Shown here one piece after another: positions 48,043 to 56,299 of a stretch of 64,000 nucleotides of DNA. The position numbers and the translations under genes are program-made. Position 1 is the first letter of the stretch, and every line of letters begins with the position of its first letter. Below the pieces are notes generated by a model, which saw only the letters and a list, made by a program, of their open reading frames with translations, had not been told where the DNA came from and did no database searches. Origin of the DNA: Plantactinospora sp039889035 (GTDB taxonomy: Bacteria > Actinomycetota > Actinomycetes > Mycobacteriales > Micromonosporaceae); NCBI GenBank assembly GCA_039889035.1, contig JBDQQY010000003.1, positions 248,001 to 312,000 of the forward strand. The letters are read 5' to 3'.

Positions 48043-49053
48043 GTGATCGACGTACCGTTGTCTGTCCTTGACCTCGCACCGGTCGCCGCCGGCACCACCG
48101 CCGGCGCGGCCCTGCGGCACACCACCGACCTCGCCCGGCGCACCGAGGAACTCGGCTATCACCGGTTCTGGGTGGCCGAACACCACAACATGCCGGCGAT
48201 CGCCAGCTCCGCCCCGGCGGTGTTGATCGCCCACGTGGCGGCGGCCACCTCGACCATCCGGGTCGGGTCCGGCGGGGTGATGCTGCCCAACCACGCGCCG
48301 CTGGTGGTGGCCGAGCAGTTCGGCACGCTGGAGGCGCTGCACCCGGGCCGGATCGACCTCGGCATCGGCCGGGCGCCCGGCACCGACCAGCCGACCGCGC
48401 TGGCGCTGCGCCGGACCATGGCGGGGCTGTCGGCCGAGAACTTCCCGGAGGAGCTGGACGACCTGGTCAACTACTTCACCGGGGAGCGGCCGGGCCCGAT
48501 CACCGCCACCCCGGGCCAGGGTGACCGGCCGGAGGTCTGGCTGCTCGGCTCCAGCGGGTTCAGCGCCCGACTCGCCGGGCTACTCGGCCTGCCGTTCTCC
48601 TTCGCGCACCACTTCAGCGCGGCGAACACCCTGCCGGCGTTGGCTCTCTACCGGCAGAGCTTCCGACCGTCGCGCTGGCTGGACCGGCCGTACGCGATGG
48701 TGGCGGTCAACGCGGTCTGCGCCGAGGACGACGAGCGGGCGGAGTGGCTCTCCGGCCCGGCCTCGCTGTCCTTCCTGCGGCTGCGTACCGGCCGGCCGGC
48801 CCCGCTGGCCACCCCGGAGGAGGCGGCGGCGTACCCGTACACCGAGCTGGAGCGGCAGTTCGTGCTGGAACGGCGGGAGGGGCAGGCGCTCGGTTCGCCG
48901 GAGACGGTACGCCGGCAGCTCACCGACCTGCTGGCCCGGACCGAGGCCGACGAGTTGATGATCACCACTTTGGTGTACGACATCGCCGACCGGGTGCGCT
49001 CGTACGAGCTGATCGCGGAGAAGGTCGCCGGCGGGCTCCGCCGGCAGGGCTGA
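48043..49053 (+). CDS. Luciferase-like (LLM class) flavin-dependent oxidoreductase
   Basis: 336 residues. LSVLDLAPV start, RFWVAEHHNMP, RVGSGGVMLPNHAPLVVAEQFGTLEALHPGRIDLGIGRAPG and LLGSSGFSARLAGLLGLPFSFAHHF are typical of the MsnO8/bacterial luciferase-like group. Uses reduced F420 or FMN; substrate unknown. GTG start at 48043. Monocistronic, with a strong hairpin downstream. Confidence 0.9.
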   Translation: MIDVPLSVLDLAPVAAGTTAGAALRHTTDLARRTEELGYHRFWVAEHHNMPAIASSAPAVLIAHVAAATSTIRVGSGGVMLPNHAPLVVAEQFGTLEALHPGRIDLGIGRAPGTDQPTALALRRTMAGLSAENFPEELDDLVNYFTGERPGPITATPGQGDRPEVWLLGSSGFSARLAGLLGLPFSFAHHFSAANTLPALALYRQSFRPSRWLDRPYAMVAVNAVCAEDDERAEWLSGPASLSFLRLRTGRPAPLATPEEAAAYPYTELERQFVLERREGQALGSPETVRRQLTDLLARTEADELMITTLVYDIADRVRSYELIAEKVAGGLRRQG

Positions 49054-49061
49054 CCGGAGCG

Positions 49062-49109
49062 GCGATCTCCATGGCGACGCCGGTCGCGATCTCCATGGCG
49101 GCGCCGGTC
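49062..49109. repeat. 24-bp tandem repeat, two copies
   Basis: Two adjacent 24-bp units beginning GCGATCTCCATGGCG and ending CGCCGGTC, differing at one base. Located just after the oxidoreductase stop. The stretch 49110-49266 has no credible gene. Confidence 0.8.
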
Positions 49110-49266
49110 GCGGCGGTGGCCGTGACCGGCGTCACGCCGTCCCGGAGGTCGCGAAACACACTCTTCACCGTGCCGTCATCGGCGCGCACCGGAAGCGGCC
49201 TAATGTTCTTACCGGTGGTGGTTCGACAAGCGCGATCGGGACGGGTCGCGTGATGTCGCGGTGTGT

Positions 49267-49314
49267 GCCGCACCGGCACGCAGGGAGATGAGCGACCCTG
49301 CGGGCCGGTGCGGC
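49267..49314. terminator. Long hairpin between convergent genes
   Basis: Perfect 11-bp arms GCCGCACCGGC / GCCGGTGCGGC, with an inner CAGGG / CCCTG pair. Lies between the LLM oxidoreductase and the end of the minus-strand rhamnogalacturonan lyase gene; a good bidirectional terminator. Confidence 0.75.
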
Positions 49315-49330
49315 TTCGCGGTTCCGGACC

Positions 49331-51601
49331 CTATCGAAGGTAGATCGACGGTGCCGGCGGAGTGGACATGCCGTTCCCGATGAAGAAGCTCGGATGCGGC
49401 GGCTGGTTGTAGGCGGTGTTCTGCCAGGCGATCGCCACCCGGTACATCGGGTCGTGCATCAGGGTGTGAATCCGGGTGCTGGTCTGGGTCGGCGTGCTGT
49501 AGATCCGCAGCGCGCCGTTGTCGCTGGTCCGCCAGATCACCTCCTCGCGCCAGTCGCCGAGGATGTCCGCCGAGAGCGCCGGGGTGGCCTTGGTGCCGTT
49601 GTTCGACGCCACCCCGCTGCCGCTGAGCAGCCGGGTGTCGGAGCTGGTGCCGTACTTGTCGATCCGGGTCTGGTCCAGCAGTTCCCGGACCGGGTCGCCG
49701 TCCCACCAGATCAGGAAGTTCGCCGACGACGGCTTGCGGCCGACGTTCGACCCGCTCGGGCTGCGCAGCCCGTCGGCCGCCGACGACCAGGACTCCGCCC
49801 CGGCGCTGCCGGCGTGGACGTCCCCGGCCACGCCCCGGCCGTTGTCGCCGGCCGGCGAGGTGGACCAGTAGATCTGCCCGGTACGCGCGTTGGCGAACCA
49901 GGACGACGGACTGGACGAGTTCTCGCTGACCTTGAAGTACTCCAACCCGGAACGGCTCGGGTCGAGGTCGCCGAGGTGCCCCGCGTCGCCGTGTCCGTGC
50001 CCGGTGTTCCACAGCGGGGAGCCGTTGTCGTTGATCGCCATCGCCCCGTACAGGATCTCGTCCCGGCCGTCGGCGTCCACGTCGCCGACGGTCAGCGAGT
50101 GGTTGCCCTGGCCGGCGTACTGCGAACCGGCCGAGTTGGAGTCGAAGGTCCAGCGCCGGGTCAGCGAGCCGTTGCGGAAGTCCCAGGCCACGACGACGCT
50201 GCGGGTGTAGTAGCCGCGCGCCATGATCAGCGAGGGTCGCTGCCCGTCCAGGTACGCCGTGCCGGCGAGGAACCGGTCCACCCGGTTGCCGTAGTCGTCG
50301 CCCCAGGACGAGACGCTGCCCCGGGCCGGCTCGTAGTTGACCGTCGAGCGCACCGCGCCGGTCTGCCCGTCGAACATGGTCAGGAACTCCGGCCCGGCCA
50401 GCACGTAGCCGCCGGAGTTGCGGTGGTCCGCCGAGGAGGAGCCGATCACCTGACCGGTGCCCGAACGGGTGCCGTCGGCGGTCTTCATCGCCACCTCGGC
50501 CCGGCCGTCGCCGTCGTAGTCGTAGACCTGGAACTGGGTGTAGTGCGCGCCGGCCCGGATGTTGCGGCCCAGGTCGATCCGCCACAGCCGGGTCCCGGTC
50601 AGGGTGTACGCGTCGACGTAGACGTTGCCGGTGTAGCCGGACTGCGAGTTGTCCTTGGCGTTCGACGGATCCCACTTGAGCACGATCTCGTACCGGCCGT
50701 CGCCGTCCAGGTCACCGACGGAGGCGTCGTTCGCCGTGTAGGTGTACGCCTCACCGGAGGGTGTCGTGCCGCCGGGCGGCACCTGGAGCCGTACGTCGAG
50801 ATAGCCGCTGCCGAACTGGAGTGCCGGCGCCGACTCCGGCTGCTCGGTCCCGTTCACCACCGCCCGCACCGTGTACGCCGACCCGGCGGCGGCGCCCGGG
50901 TCGAGATAGTTGGTGGCGCCGGTGATCGGGGTGGAGTTGACCCGGGTCGAGCCCCGGTAGAGGTTGAACGACACCCCGGAGGTCTCGGTGCCGAGCAGCC
51001 GCCAGGAGACCAGGTTGGCGCTGCCGGAGCGGACGCTGACCAGGCCCCGGTCGAGGTTCTCGACCTGCTTCGCCCCGGCCGGCGGGTCGGTCGGCGGCGG
51101 GGTGGTCACCGGTGGGGTGGGTGGCGGGGTGGTCGCCGGTGGGGTGCCGGTGGGCGGGCCGCCCGGCGTGGTCGCGGTCGGCGCCACCGCACCGGTGCAG
51201 GTGGTGCCGTTCATCGCGAAGCTCGCCGGCACCGGGTTGCTGCCGTTCCACGAGCCGTTGAAGCCGAACGCGGCGCTGGCGCCGGTGGCGAGTGCGCCGT
51301 TGTAGCTGACGTTGCCGGCCGTCACCTGGCTGCCGCTCTGGCTGACCGTGGCGTTCCAGGCCTGGGTGATCTGCTGGCCGGCGCCGTACGACCAGGTCAG
51401 GCTCCAGCCGGTGACCGGGTCGCCGAGGTTGGTGAGGCTGACGCTGGCGCCGAAGCCTCCCTGCCACTGGTTCGTCACCTGGTAGTCGACCCGGCAGCCG
51501 GCGGCGGCGGCCGAGGCGACCACCGCGAAGGTGCCGGTCGTGGCGAGCGCGGCGGCTGCGGTGGCGGCGAGCAGGGTATGGCGACGTGCTGAGATACGCA
51601 T
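49331..51601 (-). CDS. PL11 rhamnogalacturonan lyase with CBM2
   Basis: 756 residues. Sec signal (about 1-34), CBM2 (CRVDYQVTNQWQGGFGASVSLTN ... TTCTG, cysteines near both ends), a Pro/Thr linker (TPPPTPPVTTPPP), then a PL11 propeller (from about residue 175) with VENLDRGLVSV, DLDGDGRYEIVLKWDP, DYDGDGRAEVAMKTADGT and DVDADGRDEILYG calcium-binding turns. Secreted; cleaves the rhamnose-galacturonate backbone of RG-I by beta-elimination. ATG at 51601 with a CGGAG site. Fits the transporter and glycosidases downstream. Confidence 0.92.
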   Translation of the reverse strand: MRISARRHTLLAATAAAALATTGTFAVVASAAAAGCRVDYQVTNQWQGGFGASVSLTNLGDPVTGWSLTWSYGAGQQITQAWNATVSQSGSQVTAGNVSYNGALATGASAAFGFNGSWNGSNPVPASFAMNGTTCTGAVAPTATTPGGPPTGTPPATTPPPTPPVTTPPPTDPPAGAKQVENLDRGLVSVRSGSANLVSWRLLGTETSGVSFNLYRGSTRVNSTPITGATNYLDPGAAAGSAYTVRAVVNGTEQPESAPALQFGSGYLDVRLQVPPGGTTPSGEAYTYTANDASVGDLDGDGRYEIVLKWDPSNAKDNSQSGYTGNVYVDAYTLTGTRLWRIDLGRNIRAGAHYTQFQVYDYDGDGRAEVAMKTADGTRSGTGQVIGSSSADHRNSGGYVLAGPEFLTMFDGQTGAVRSTVNYEPARGSVSSWGDDYGNRVDRFLAGTAYLDGQRPSLIMARGYYTRSVVVAWDFRNGSLTRRWTFDSNSAGSQYAGQGNHSLTVGDVDADGRDEILYGAMAINDNGSPLWNTGHGHGDAGHLGDLDPSRSGLEYFKVSENSSSPSSWFANARTGQIYWSTSPAGDNGRGVAGDVHAGSAGAESWSSAADGLRSPSGSNVGRKPSSANFLIWWDGDPVRELLDQTRIDKYGTSSDTRLLSGSGVASNNGTKATPALSADILGDWREEVIWRTSDNGALRIYSTPTQTSTRIHTLMHDPMYRVAIAWQNTAYNQPPHPSFFIGNGMSTPPAPSIYLR

Positions 51602-51941
51602 GATCAACTCCGTTGGGGGCGGGGCGCGGTACCGGGTTTCGCCAGCCCGACCGGGGATGGCCATGCCGTACCGACCCTGCCCTGGGGCCGGCCGGACCCG
51701 AACCGCGGGAGGGCGGCCGAAATGGAACAGTTCAACGGCAACCCGACAACGGGGGTACGGCTTCCTGCGCACCTGAATGCTAGGGCAACCGCTTTCCGGT
51801 ACACAACATCGAGCCCGGTCGGTTTAAAGGTTTCAGCTCGCCCGGCGCCGCCACCGGAGCTTCCCGCCGGCCCGGCCGTGGCCGGGTACCCGGCGGCGAA
51901 CTCGCTCGCGACGGTCGAGGCGGGCTGGCTAGGCTCGGTCG

Positions 51942-53135
51942 GTGCCCACCCTCATCCGGCAGCTCGAAGCCGACGACCTGGCCGCGGCCGGCGAGTTGGG
52001 CCGGCTGGCCTTCGGCTCCGCCCCGTCCACCGCACCACCGTCGACCGACCCCCGACCGGGCGTCACCGGCTACGGCGCGTTCGACCCGGACGGCCGGCTG
52101 GTCGGCAAGGCGGTCGACCTGCACCACGAGCAGTGGTGGGCCGGCCGCCGGGTCTCGGCGGCGGACGTCGGCGGCGTCGCGGTGCTGCCCGAGGCGCGCG
52201 GCCGGGGCGTTGCCCTGGCGCTGCTCCGCGAGCTGCTCCGGGGTGCCCGCGAGCGGGGTGCCGCGATCAGCGCGCTCTATCCGACGGTGACCGGACCGTA
52301 CCGGCGGGCCGGCTGGGAGGTGACCGGCGCCCTGCGCGCCGTCGACCTGCCCACCGTGGCGCTGCCCCGGCACCGGCCGGCACCCGGGTTGACGGTCCGG
52401 CCCGGCGGTCCCGCCGATCTCGGCGCGACGGCCGACCTGTACGAGCGGATCGCCCGGCACCGCTGCGGCCTGCTCACCCGCCGGGGCGGGGTCTTCGACC
52501 GGGACCAGCCTCCGACGGCGCTGCCGGACGGGGTGGACGGGCTCACCCTGGTCGAGCAGGACGGCCGGCTGGTCGGGTACGCGAGCTGGCAGCGCGGGCG
52601 CGGCTACGACCAGCACGCCGTTCTGACCGTCGAGGAGGTGCTGGCCAGCACGCCCGAGGCGGCCCGGGAACTGGTCGGCGTACTCGCGAGCTGGCAGAGC
52701 GTCACCCCGACCGTCCGGCTGTGGCCGCTGGGCGCCGACGCGGTCGCCGCCAACCTGCCGCTGGAGCAGGCCCGGCAGCACGAACAGCGGATCTGGATGC
52801 ACCGGCCGGTCGACGTGGTCCGGGCGGTACGCAGCCGGGGCTGGCCGGCACACCTGCGCGGTCTGGTCGACTTCGCACTGACCGACGAGATCGCGCCGTG
52901 GAACTCCGGCAGTTGGCGGCTGGAGGTCGACGGCGGCACCGCCGACCTGCACCGGATCCCCGAGGAGCCCTCGACCCGGCTCTCGGTACGCGGCTTCGCG
53001 CTGCTCTACACCGGTGCCGCCGACGGGTACGCGGTCGCCGAGGCGGGCCTGCTGCGCTGCTCCGCCGGCACCGACCCGGGCGCGCTCGACCTGCTCGGCG
53101 CCGGCCGCCGCGCCGAACTGCTCGACTACTTCTGA
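51942..53135 (+). CDS. Eis-like N-acetyltransferase
   Basis: 397 residues. N-terminal GNAT with VGGVAVLPEARGRGVALALLRELL and SALYPTVTGPYRRAGWEVTG, a second GNAT-like region (about 145-290), and a C-terminal SCP2-like domain ending at LLDYF; the free C-terminal aromatic residue is catalytic in Eis. Eis proteins acetylate amines of aminoglycosides or peptides. GTG start at 51942. Solitary gene. Confidence 0.87.
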   Translation: MPTLIRQLEADDLAAAGELGRLAFGSAPSTAPPSTDPRPGVTGYGAFDPDGRLVGKAVDLHHEQWWAGRRVSAADVGGVAVLPEARGRGVALALLRELLRGARERGAAISALYPTVTGPYRRAGWEVTGALRAVDLPTVALPRHRPAPGLTVRPGGPADLGATADLYERIARHRCGLLTRRGGVFDRDQPPTALPDGVDGLTLVEQDGRLVGYASWQRGRGYDQHAVLTVEEVLASTPEAARELVGVLASWQSVTPTVRLWPLGADAVAANLPLEQARQHEQRIWMHRPVDVVRAVRSRGWPAHLRGLVDFALTDEIAPWNSGSWRLEVDGGTADLHRIPEEPSTRLSVRGFALLYTGAADGYAVAEAGLLRCSAGTDPGALDLLGAGRRAELLDYF

Positions 53136-53169
53136 GCGGCCGCCCGCCACTCCGGGCCGTACGGGTGGG

Positions 53170-53643
53170 TCAGCTTCCGCCCCCGCCGGTCAGCATCGGG
53201 ACCAGCACCAGCCCGCCGCAGCAGATCAGGCCGACCACGCCGAAGCTGATCAGGGCGATGCTGTAGTTCGACCACATGCCGAACTTCGTCACGTCGGTGC
53301 CCAGCCCGTCGTGCACCCGGTTGCGCCACCCGCCGAACCGGAACGACAACTGGTGCCCGGCACCCGGCTGTACGACCACCCTCGTGGTCATCACCGGGAT
53401 ACCGAACAGGTCGGTGTACTTGACCTCGTGCTCCCCGGCCGGCACCGCGATGTGGAAGGTGCCCTCCGCCATCCCGGAGACCTCACGCCCGTCGATCTTG
53501 AACTTGCAGGTGCTCGGCGCGGGCACGAGGTAGGGCCCCCGGTTCGCCGAGACGATCAGCGCGCCCCAGCCCGGCGGCAGCGGAACCGGGTACGGGTAGG
53601 CGGCCAGGGCCATGCCCGGCGGTGGGACCGAGGGATATGCCAT
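53170..53643 (-). CDS. Small protein with C-terminal membrane helix
   Basis: 157 residues. A Pro-rich start, then a beta-rich soluble domain (KFKIDGREVSGMAEGTFHIAVPAGEHEVKYTD) and a C-terminal helix SYSIALISFG-type (NYSIALISFGVVGLICCGGLVLV) ending in a glycine tail. A tail-anchored architecture. No known function; family not recognised. Confidence 0.75.
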   Translation of the reverse strand: MAYPSVPPPGMALAAYPYPVPLPPGWGALIVSANRGPYLVPAPSTCKFKIDGREVSGMAEGTFHIAVPAGEHEVKYTDLFGIPVMTTRVVVQPGAGHQLSFRFGGWRNRVHDGLGTDVTKFGMWSNYSIALISFGVVGLICCGGLVLVPMLTGGGGS

Positions 53644-53720
53644 CGGTGCATATTGGCACACGCCACAGTGGCGTGCCCCCGGGCCGTCCGGACATCGGCT
53701 CCGCTCGACCGACCCGCCGG

Positions 53721-55769
53721 TCAGCTCTCCCGAAGCACCGCACAGCCGCCGGGCGGCAGCCGCGCGGCGTCGACGTGTACCCCGGTGAGCAGGTCCACTC
53801 CGGACACCGGGACGGTCTGCGGCGCGTCGGTGTGGTTGAGCAGGAAGAGCCAGCTCGTCTCGGCGGTGGACCGCCGGACCGCCTCCACCCCGGCCGGCGC
53901 CGCCGGGCAGGTCGGTGCCGCGCCGGCCGCCTCGGCCACCCGGGCCAGCAGGTCGCGGTACGGGTCGTCGTCGAGCCGGGTGGAGAGGTACCAGGCCACG
54001 CCGTCGCCGTACCCGTGCCGGGTCAGCGCGGGCTGGCCGTCGAGGAGTCCGCCGAGGTAGCCGACCGACGGCGTCGCGCCGGTCAGGCGTACGGTCTCGG
54101 CCCAGAGCCGGCCGGTGGTGCCGTCCGAGAGCGGCAGCCGGGTGGCCGGATCGAGCGGGTGGAACTCCTCCACCCGGATGCCGAGCAGGTCGCGCAGCGC
54201 TCCCGGATAGCCGCCGACCCGGACCCGGGCGTGCTCGTCGGCGATCCCGCTGAAGTAGCTGACCAGCAGGTGACCGCCGGCCGCCACGTAGTCGCGGATC
54301 CGCGACGCGTACCGGTCGGAGACCAGGTAGAGCGCCGGGAGCACCAGCAGGGCGTACCCGAAGAGGTCGTCGCCGTCGGTGACGAAGTCGGTCGGGTGGC
54401 CGGCCCGGTACAGCGCCCGGTGTGCCACCGACACCTCGGCGGAGTAGTCGAGCTGTGCCGAGGGCAGCACGGTGGCCTGCAACGCCCACCAGCTCGCGGC
54501 GTCCCAGGCGATCGCCACCCGCGCCCGTACCGTGCCGGCGTCCGTCTCGGAGAGTCGGTCGAGCAGTGCGCCGAGCGACACCGCCTCCCGGAACGCCCGG
54601 CTCTCCGGGCCGGCGTGCGGGACCAGTGCGGAGTGAAAGACTTCGGCACCGCCCCGGGAGGCCCGCCACTGGAAGAACATCGCGCCCCGGGATCCCCGGG
54701 CGACGTGGGCCAGGCTGTGCCGGGTCATCCGGCCCGGCTCCTTGGCGTGCATCCGGTCCGGAGTGATGATCAGGTTCGGCGCGCTCTCCATCAGCAGCCA
54801 GGCCGGGCCGCCGGGCGGGTTCCGGCCCTCCGGCGGTCCGGCGGCGGTCCGGCCGGCGCGTCCGGTCCGCTGCCCGTGCCGGGCCCAGGACCGGGCCAGG
54901 TCGGCGGCGAACGCGGTCTGCTCCTCGGCCCCCGGCCCGATCTCCGCCGGATAGTGGTCGATCGCCACCAGGTCCACCTCGGCGGACCACCGCGCGTGGT
55001 CCACCGGTACCCAGCCGCCGAGCACGTAGTTGGTGGTCACCGGTACGTCCGGGGTGGCGGCCCGGAGCAGGTCCCGCTGCTCGACGTACGCCTCCAGCAG
55101 CTCGTCGGAGACGAACCGGCGGAAGTCCAGTAGCTGGCCCGGGTTGCCGAGGTACTGGGTGGCCCGGGGCGGCCGGATCTGCTCCCAGCCGGAGTAGTGC
55201 TGGCTCCAGAAGCTGCCGGTCCACGCGTCGTTGAGGCTGTCGAGGTCGCCGTAGCGGGCCCGCAGCCAGGCCCGGAAGGCGACGGCGACATGCTCGCAGT
55301 GGCAGGTGGTGCCGTACTCGTTGTGCACGTGCCAGAGCGCCAGCGCCGGATGGTCCCGGTAGCGCGCGGCGAGCGCGGCGGCGATCTCCCGGGCCGCCGC
55401 CCGGTACGCCGGGGCGCTGGCGCAGTAGGTGTCCCGGCTGCCGTGGCTGAGCCGTACCCCGTCGGCGGTGACCGGCAGGGCGTCCGGGTGCCGGAGCGAG
55501 AACCACGGCGGCGGGGACGCGGTCGGGGTCGCCAGCGCCACCCGGATGCCGCCGTCGTGCAGCAGGTCGAGCACCCGGTCCAGCCAGTCGAAGTCGTACC
55601 GGCCGGGCTGCGGCTCCAGCCGGGACCAGGCGAAGACCCCGACGGTGACCAGGTTGACCCGGGCCCGCCGCATCAGCTCGACGTCGGTCGGCCAGACCTC
55701 CGCCGGCCATTGCTCGGGGTTGTAGTCACCGCCGTAGCAGAGCCCGGTCAGACCCTTCGGCCAGCGCAC
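53721..55769 (-). CDS. GH42 beta-galactosidase
   Basis: 682 residues, no signal peptide. GTG at 55769 begins VRWPKGLTGLCYGGDYNPEQWP, the usual GH42 opening. Acid/base glutamate in WHVHNEYG, nucleophile in LLMESAPN, and TPTASPPPWF. Followed by the GH42 trimerisation and C-terminal domains. Acts inside the cell on beta-galactosides, such as those from RG-I side chains. Confidence 0.93.
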   Translation of the reverse strand: MRWPKGLTGLCYGGDYNPEQWPAEVWPTDVELMRRARVNLVTVGVFAWSRLEPQPGRYDFDWLDRVLDLLHDGGIRVALATPTASPPPWFSLRHPDALPVTADGVRLSHGSRDTYCASAPAYRAAAREIAAALAARYRDHPALALWHVHNEYGTTCHCEHVAVAFRAWLRARYGDLDSLNDAWTGSFWSQHYSGWEQIRPPRATQYLGNPGQLLDFRRFVSDELLEAYVEQRDLLRAATPDVPVTTNYVLGGWVPVDHARWSAEVDLVAIDHYPAEIGPGAEEQTAFAADLARSWARHGQRTGRAGRTAAGPPEGRNPPGGPAWLLMESAPNLIITPDRMHAKEPGRMTRHSLAHVARGSRGAMFFQWRASRGGAEVFHSALVPHAGPESRAFREAVSLGALLDRLSETDAGTVRARVAIAWDAASWWALQATVLPSAQLDYSAEVSVAHRALYRAGHPTDFVTDGDDLFGYALLVLPALYLVSDRYASRIRDYVAAGGHLLVSYFSGIADEHARVRVGGYPGALRDLLGIRVEEFHPLDPATRLPLSDGTTGRLWAETVRLTGATPSVGYLGGLLDGQPALTRHGYGDGVAWYLSTRLDDDPYRDLLARVAEAAGAAPTCPAAPAGVEAVRRSTAETSWLFLLNHTDAPQTVPVSGVDLLTGVHVDAARLPPGGCAVLRES

Positions 55770-55811
55770 CCGCCCGCCTCTCCCGGCGTACCCGCAACCG
55801 TCGCCGTTGAC

Positions 55812-55834
55812 CTTTGTTTGGGATCCAGCCAAAG
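55812..55834. promoter_or_regulatory. Operator-like dyad before the GH95 remnant
   Basis: CTTTG ... CAAAG with inner TTTGG-N7-CCAAA, preceded by GCCGTTGAC. A very similar block lies at 56196-56228 before the GH31 gene, in the same orientation. The form fits a LacI-type catabolic operator; it also lies in the upstream region of the divergent GH42 gene. Confidence 0.55.
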
Positions 55835-55842
55835 TAGGCGGG

Positions 55843-56049
55843 GTGCTTCGCCCTGTCAACGGCCTCGTCTCCACCACCCGGACCGAGGACTGGGAGGCGG
55901 CCCTGACCAGCGGCAACGGCCGGCAGGACGCCCTCTGCTACGGCCGTCCGGACGCCGTCCGGATCACCGTCTCGCACGAACGGCTCTTCCTGGCACTGAA
56001 CCCACCGATGTGGGGTACGCGCTGGCCCGGCTCGGCCTGGCGCCGGTGA
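55843..56049 (+). pseudogene. N-terminal remnant of a GH95-type glycosidase
   Basis: GTG at 55843 begins VLRPVNGLVSTTRTEDWEAAL, SGNGRQDALCYGRPDAVRITVSHERLFLALNPP. This is the opening of GH95 alpha-L-fucosidase/galactosidase proteins (normally 700 or more residues). Homology stops near 56010 and the frame ends at 56049, so nearly the whole enzyme has been deleted. It keeps its own operator-like promoter. Confidence 0.65.
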
Positions 56050-56195
56050 CGGTGGCCCGACTGACCCGGACATCGACGAAGGTCGAGGCGTCTATGGTCT
56101 CCCCCGCTCGACCGGGTGGTGAGCGTCGGCCTGCCCGGAGCGGCGCCGCCCACGGTCGAGTTGGCGGCCGGTCGGACGCATCGACTGCGATCGCG

Positions 56196-56228
56196 CCGTT
56201 GACAGTTTGTTGGGTTACCAAAGAAACT
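56196..56228 (+). promoter_or_regulatory. Operator-like dyad before the GH31 gene
   Basis: GCCGTTGACA then TTTGTTGG-GTTA-CCAAAG-AAA, an imperfect palindrome with outer AGTTT / AAACT arms. TTGACA (56199-56204) could be the -35 element. Nearly the same as the block at 55803-55834. No LacI gene is in the window. Confidence 0.55.
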
Positions 56229-56299
56229 AAAGGGAGTCCATGCGCCGGCCGGCATCGTCGGCGGTGCGGGACCCGCGTCCCGGGAGCCGAGGAGACCGC

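Noticed and set aside
48744..49253. Plus-strand frame past the LLM gene with MATPVAISMAAPV repeat
   Set aside because: It is an out-of-frame extension through the 24-bp tandem repeat with no family or ribosome site.
56014..56056. Plus-strand words YALARLGLAPVTVARL resembling the start of PfkB kinases
   Set aside because: Only about 16 residues match and the flanks do not; too short to call a fragment.
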